A stretch of DNA of 11,340 bases. Origin: an uncultured Lachnospiraceae bacterium. GTDB taxonomy: Bacteria; Bacillota; Clostridia; Lachnospirales; Lachnospiraceae. Numbering within the stretch: the stretch's first letter is position 1; the number at the start of each line of letters is the position of its first letter. Both the position numbers and the translations under genes were made by a program. The notes under the pieces were generated by a model. The model was given only the letters and a program-made list of their open reading frames with translations. It searched no databases and was not told the DNA's origin. The stretch is taken from assembly GCA_947177515.1 (NCBI GenBank), contig CAMWUU010000075.1, forward strand, positions 1-11,340, given 5' to 3'. Below, piece after piece: positions 7,877 to 11,340 of this stretch.

Positions 7877-7883
7877 CCCTCCT
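7877..7883 (-). promoter_or_regulatory. Ribosome binding site that fixes the start of the set A MalG permease
   Basis: AGGAGGG overlaps the TAG stop of the MalF gene and lies 8 bases before the ATG at 7868. The longer in-frame option at 7916 is preceded by AAGCTTGCAAC, with no purine-rich motif, so the shorter protein is the right one. Confidence 0.85.
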
Positions 7884-8799
7884 AACGTCCCATTTTCCCA
7901 ATGAGCCATGTTGCAAGCTTTTTTGAATACTGCATCATGACAACAAGCACAACGCCCATCGCACAGGCATATCCAAACTCATACCGCAGATTCCCATAGT
8001 CCATAATATGCGTAACAATGGTTTCCCCAGCGTACCCGGTACTCGGCAAGCCTGCCAGAGTCGCCGATACATCCCCCACGGCAAAACAGTTTACAATCTG
8101 CATCACAGCGCCGAAAATCATCTGGTTCGACATGGCCGGGATGGTAATATACCAAAGTTCCTGGAAACGGTTTTTTACTCCGTCCATCATTCCTGCCTCA
8201 TACAGCGTCTTATCCACATTTTGAAAACCTGCAATAAAGGTTAGGAAACTGATGCCCATGCTCATCCAAAGCTGCACGATAATTAAGACCGGCATAATAT
8301 AGGACTCATTTGTAAGCCATCCAATTGGCTCGTTGATAAATCCGAACTTCATCAAAAACCCATTGATCAGCCCATACTGGTCAGCACTGAAAATCAAGCG
8401 CCACACGCTCCAGCCTGCTGCCCCGACAATTGTCGGGATATAAAACAGCGCCGTCACGATCGACCTTGTAAGCGGCTTTAATTCATTGATCAGCCAGGCA
8501 ATCAAAAAACAGATCACATAACTGGCAGGTCCTGTAATCACTGCAAAAACAATGGTATTTTTTAACGCCACAATAAAATATTCGTCGTTCAAAAAGATCT
8601 GAAAATAATTTTCCAGCCCCACAAACAACGGCCGTTGAACCATATCATAATCCGTAAAACTTAACACGGCAGAAACAATGACCGGCAGAATGGTGAATGC
8701 CGCAAAAAACAGAAGGTACGGCAGCATCATCAGATAACTTGTTTTATAGGTTTTAAAATATTCCAAAACCTGATTTTTGCTCTCCCTTTTCTTTTTCAT
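7882..8799 (-). CDS. Carbohydrate ABC transporter permease, MalF/UgpA type (set A)
   Basis: One of two membrane subunits of a CUT1 importer, moving the ligand of the upstream binding protein across the cytoplasmic membrane. 305 residues, normal for the family. A basic N-terminus is followed by about six hydrophobic segments (near 22-47, 80-104, 112-135, 168-190, 225-242, 275-291). The cytoplasmic EAA loop that docks on the ATPase is at residues 201-221 (EAGMMDG, then ITIP). The start overlaps the stop of the binding-protein gene (ATGA), and AAAGGGAG lies 7 bases upstream, indicating translational coupling. The next gene encodes its MalG-type partner. No ATPase is encoded in the window. The family is certain; the substrate is unknown. 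Confidence 0.95.
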   Translation of the reverse strand: MKKKRESKNQVLEYFKTYKTSYLMMLPYLLFFAAFTILPVIVSAVLSFTDYDMVQRPLFVGLENYFQIFLNDEYFIVALKNTIVFAVITGPASYVICFLIAWLINELKPLTRSIVTALFYIPTIVGAAGWSVWRLIFSADQYGLINGFLMKFGFINEPIGWLTNESYIMPVLIIVQLWMSMGISFLTFIAGFQNVDKTLYEAGMMDGVKNRFQELWYITIPAMSNQMIFGAVMQIVNCFAVGDVSATLAGLPSTGYAGETIVTHIMDYGNLRYEFGYACAMGVVLVVMMQYSKKLATWLIGKMGR

Positions 8800-11340
8800 T
8801 TTTTCGCTCCCTTTCCTGTCCGCAAATTCATCTGTGCCTGCTTGCGCAACAACTCCTCATTTACCGCATTCATCCAGTAATACAGAGTATCTCTGACATT
8901 TTCTCCGTTGTAGTACACCTGCCGGAATGCGTTGTCCACATTTCTTGTCACATAATAGCCGCCAGGGATTTCCGGAACTTCCACCACATTTTCCCATTGC
9001 TTTAAAAGCATTTCCTTCTCTTCATTTGTCCACAGACTTTCCTTAAATGCCACAAGATTGGCTGGTGTGTGCCTGCCAAGGGTGCTTAACTCCGCTTCAA
9101 TTTCCTTTGCATAGAGTTCCTGTACTTTTGCGCTATTCCACCAGCGTAAAAACTCCCATGCCTCCTTTTTATGTTCCGTATTCCCAAGGACAATGCCGCA
9201 GGTTCCGCTCGCGCTTGTCGCACGGTTTTTGTTTCCATCCTTATCTAAGGTGGCCGGGATCGCTGTCATCACCCATTGTCCGGCAATTTCCGGCGCAGCC
9301 TCATTCAGGTTATTATATAAACCATAAGTTGAGATGATAATAGGCATTTCTCCGGTACGGAAACGGTTGAAATCATCCTTATACAAATCAAAGTCGTATT
9401 GGACATAAAAATCCGACCACTGCTTAAATGCCTCGTAAGCTTCTGGAATCATCAGGTTTGTAATAATTTCATTTCCGTCTTGTTGATAGATAGCAATATT
9501 GCGCTGCGCCAATAAAGTTGGAAACAGGTTAATTGTCCCAATGCCATTATTCATTGTCGCGTAACCGTCGGAGTAAGGCAGGCCAATCGAAAGGCTGTTT
9601 GCCTGTAATACCGGAAGAAGCGCCATTAAATCCTGCCAGGTATCAGGAATCGCAAAACCGAGTTCTTCAAAAATATCCGTCCGAATATACATCACGTAAA
9701 ATTCCTGTGTTTCCGGTATTCCAAAAATCTGATCTTTATACTCATAAGGAATAAATGCACTTTCCGCATATTCCCTTGTCAGCTCCTCAAACCCTTCCAT
9801 CTCATCCAGCGCAAGAACTGCGCCGCGGAATGCGAGATTCATCGCCTCCCCCCTTGTGGTAAAGATATTCACATCCGGTCCCTGCCCAGCAAGCGTCGCC
9901 TTGACAAGTGCCCCCTCCACAAGACTGATATTGACATTGATACCACTTTCCGGCGTAAAATACGAGTCAATCAGGCGCTTCATAACATTGGCCTGGTCAC
10001 GTCCCTTCCCCATCCAGACTTTCAAAGTTACATTCTCTTTTGCATCCCCCTGCGAAGCCACTTCATTATAAGAATGGAAGAAGGAACCGATAAATGCCCT
10101 GATTTCATGCCCAGTGCGACTTAGGAAACTGCCCTCCCCCCGCGTCGTCTTCCCGCCTGCTCCGGCAAGATAAAAATAATCTACCTGCAGCGGCTGTTGT
10201 TCAAATTCCAGAATCCATTCCGCAAACGCCTCAATATTGGTCTTAAAAACGGAAAGCCGTTTTGCGATGGTATAAGGCTTTTCATAAAAAGACTCTACCT
10301 GTGTAGCAAGCTGGGTAAGGATTCTTGCAGAATAGCACCCTTTCCCATACCGGGTTTCCAAATTGTCTATGTAACCATTCAGTTCCTCAACAATTGCAAA
10401 AAGCTTTCCCTCCAGATTAGGAACTGCCGTTTCCAGATCATAATCCCGATAAGTATCCGGATTGCTCCCAGTAATCATAATAATTTCCCGGTACAGGGCA
10501 TTCACATCCTTTAAAGTCACCTGCATCCTATCAAGCATTTGTTCCATCTTTCCTAGCACTACTTCCATGCGCAGGGTGTGACTTCCCTTTGTCAGGTAAA
10601 AAAGATATGGTGTTTCTTCTCCTAGAAACATACTTTGCCAACCAACCTGATAGTCAAATTCGATTTCTGCCATCTCCAAAAAAGGAACCTGCCCATCAAT
10701 TTCAAGCCGCCGCAGACTGCTCTGCCCTTTGTTTTCATTCTGACGATAGCGCAATCCCAATCGATAAAAACCATCTTCTGGAACTTCCATCTCCCACTCA
10801 ATCCACTGTCCGTCATCCGACCAGTTCTCACCGCCGATTGTATTGTAGCGCAGGCTGGTTGGATTGTAAGGCAGAGTGTAAGGACTTGAGCGATCATATA
10901 CTGCATACAGCACAGAAGAAGATTTCATACTTGGCGTTTCTGCCTCAATCTGGCTATAAAAATCGGATCCCACTTTATCCTGCCCCGTATGGAGTGCAAG
11001 ATATTCTTCATAAGAAGGAATTTTTTCCTGATAGAGCCGCAGATACTGCACCAGCCCTGACTGGCTTACCCCAAAGAGCAGGATGGAATGTTCCCCCGCC
11101 TCAAGCCACAGGGCGAGCCGTTCTTTCTTTCCAATTCGGAATGGTTCCTCCACCCATAGATTAGCCTCGCTTTGCACAGGGCGGATTTCATCGCCCGAGG
11201 CGGCATAGCGGAAACCCTTATCATCCGTCCAGATTCTTGTTAAAGTAACATTGGAATCCACCGCATTTCCATCAACGATAAGAGAAAATTCCAGTTCCTG
11301 CCCGTTTCCCTCAAGCGGCATATAACCTGCACTTAAATAA
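8796..11340 (-). CDS. Large extracellular solute-binding protein with N-terminal beta-sandwich modules (5' partial)
   Basis: Binding protein of a CUT1-type sugar ABC importer, expected outside the membrane, delivering ligand to the permease pair that follows. The frame is open to the right edge: the codons before the Met at 11321-11319 read YLSAGY with no stop and no ribosome binding site, so that Met is internal and the true start with its signal peptide lies outside. Numbering from that Met: residues 1-100 look like the second half of a beta-sandwich; 104-272 form a second one (SYEEYL start, GENWSDDGQWIEW, VPEDGFYRLGLRYR, IDG, GSHTLRMEV), resembling carbohydrate-binding modules; 273-430 are mostly helical; 431-841 are a family 1 solute-binding module (GPDVNIF, FGIPETQEFYVMYIRTDIFEELGF, RTGEMPI, KKEAWEFLRWW). 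At over 840 residues it is about twice the usual size. It ends ATGA, overlapping the next start by 4 bases. The SBP call is firm; binding-module roles are inferred. Confidence 0.9.
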   Translation of the reverse strand, partial: YLSAGYMPLEGNGQELEFSLIVDGNAVDSNVTLTRIWTDDKGFRYAASGDEIRPVQSEANLWVEEPFRIGKKERLALWLEAGEHSILLFGVSQSGLVQYLRLYQEKIPSYEEYLALHTGQDKVGSDFYSQIEAETPSMKSSSVLYAVYDRSSPYTLPYNPTSLRYNTIGGENWSDDGQWIEWEMEVPEDGFYRLGLRYRQNENKGQSSLRRLEIDGQVPFLEMAEIEFDYQVGWQSMFLGEETPYLFYLTKGSHTLRMEVVLGKMEQMLDRMQVTLKDVNALYREIIMITGSNPDTYRDYDLETAVPNLEGKLFAIVEELNGYIDNLETRYGKGCYSARILTQLATQVESFYEKPYTIAKRLSVFKTNIEAFAEWILEFEQQPLQVDYFYLAGAGGKTTRGEGSFLSRTGHEIRAFIGSFFHSYNEVASQGDAKENVTLKVWMGKGRDQANVMKRLIDSYFTPESGINVNISLVEGALVKATLAGQGPDVNIFTTRGEAMNLAFRGAVLALDEMEGFEELTREYAESAFIPYEYKDQIFGIPETQEFYVMYIRTDIFEELGFAIPDTWQDLMALLPVLQANSLSIGLPYSDGYATMNNGIGTINLFPTLLAQRNIAIYQQDGNEIITNLMIPEAYEAFKQWSDFYVQYDFDLYKDDFNRFRTGEMPIIISTYGLYNNLNEAAPEIAGQWVMTAIPATLDKDGNKNRATSASGTCGIVLGNTEHKKEAWEFLRWWNSAKVQELYAKEIEAELSTLGRHTPANLVAFKESLWTNEEKEMLLKQWENVVEVPEIPGGYYVTRNVDNAFRQVYYNGENVRDTLYYWMNAVNEELLRKQAQMNLRTGKGAKK

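Noticed and set aside
7869..7916. 16-residue N-terminal extension of the set A MalG permease
   Set aside because: The ATG at 7916 has no ribosome binding site and would overlap the upstream gene by 35 bases, while the ATG at 7868 has AGGAGGG at ideal distance.
10589..11164. Plus-strand open frame of 191 codons
   Set aside because: It lies wholly within the coding region of the large binding protein on the other strand, has no ribosome binding site I can see, and its translation shows no recognisable domain.
11319..11321. ATG as the start of the large binding protein
   Set aside because: The frame stays open to the window edge, there is no signal peptide after this Met and no ribosome binding site before it, so it is internal.

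Overview
The window is one continuous stretch of a polycistronic operon. All nine genes are on the minus strand, so transcription runs from high to low coordinates. They are separated by at most 22 bases or overlap by up to 11. Neither operon end is visible: the first gene enters at the right edge already in frame, and the last leaves at the left edge. I see no promoter, terminator, tRNA, rRNA, CRISPR array, insertion sequence or gene-free stretch longer than 22 bases. The many plus-strand open frames are shadows of the minus-strand genes.

The organism is most likely a Gram-positive clostridium, probably Lachnospiraceae or a relative. The signs are strong AGGAGG-type ribosome binding sites, a lipoprotein signal ending LAAC, moderate GC content by eye, and a gene set (CUT1 sugar importers, a DUF5696-type protein, a Yip1-type membrane protein) that I associate from memory with Lachnospiraceae and Paenibacillus. 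This is inference; no 16S or other marker is present.

Layout in transcription order: (1) 11340-8796, a very large solute-binding protein, missing its N-terminus, with tandem beta-sandwich modules ahead of a classical ABC substrate-binding module; (2) 8799-7882 and (3) 7868-6996, a MalF/MalG-type permease pair (set A); (4) 6984-5521, an exported beta-propeller (NHL-like) with two TPR-like helix pairs and a C-terminal membrane anchor; (5) 5531-4908, a Yip1-like five-helix membrane protein; (6) 4894-2651, a DUF5696-type extracytoplasmic protein probably built around a glycosidase-like barrel; (7) 2651-1764 and (8) 1754-801, a second MalF/MalG pair (set B); (9) 778-1, a lipoprotein solute-binding protein (set B), missing its C-terminus.

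The operon therefore carries two complete sets of binding protein plus permease pair. Between them sit three envelope proteins, all predicted to act at or outside the cytoplasmic membrane. No ABC ATPase and no cytoplasmic glycosidase is present; CUT1 importers of this kind usually share one MsmX/UgpC-type ATPase encoded elsewhere. The simplest reading is an uptake system for a complex carbohydrate or glycoconjugate, with the middle trio handling it at the cell surface. The substrate cannot be told from this sequence.
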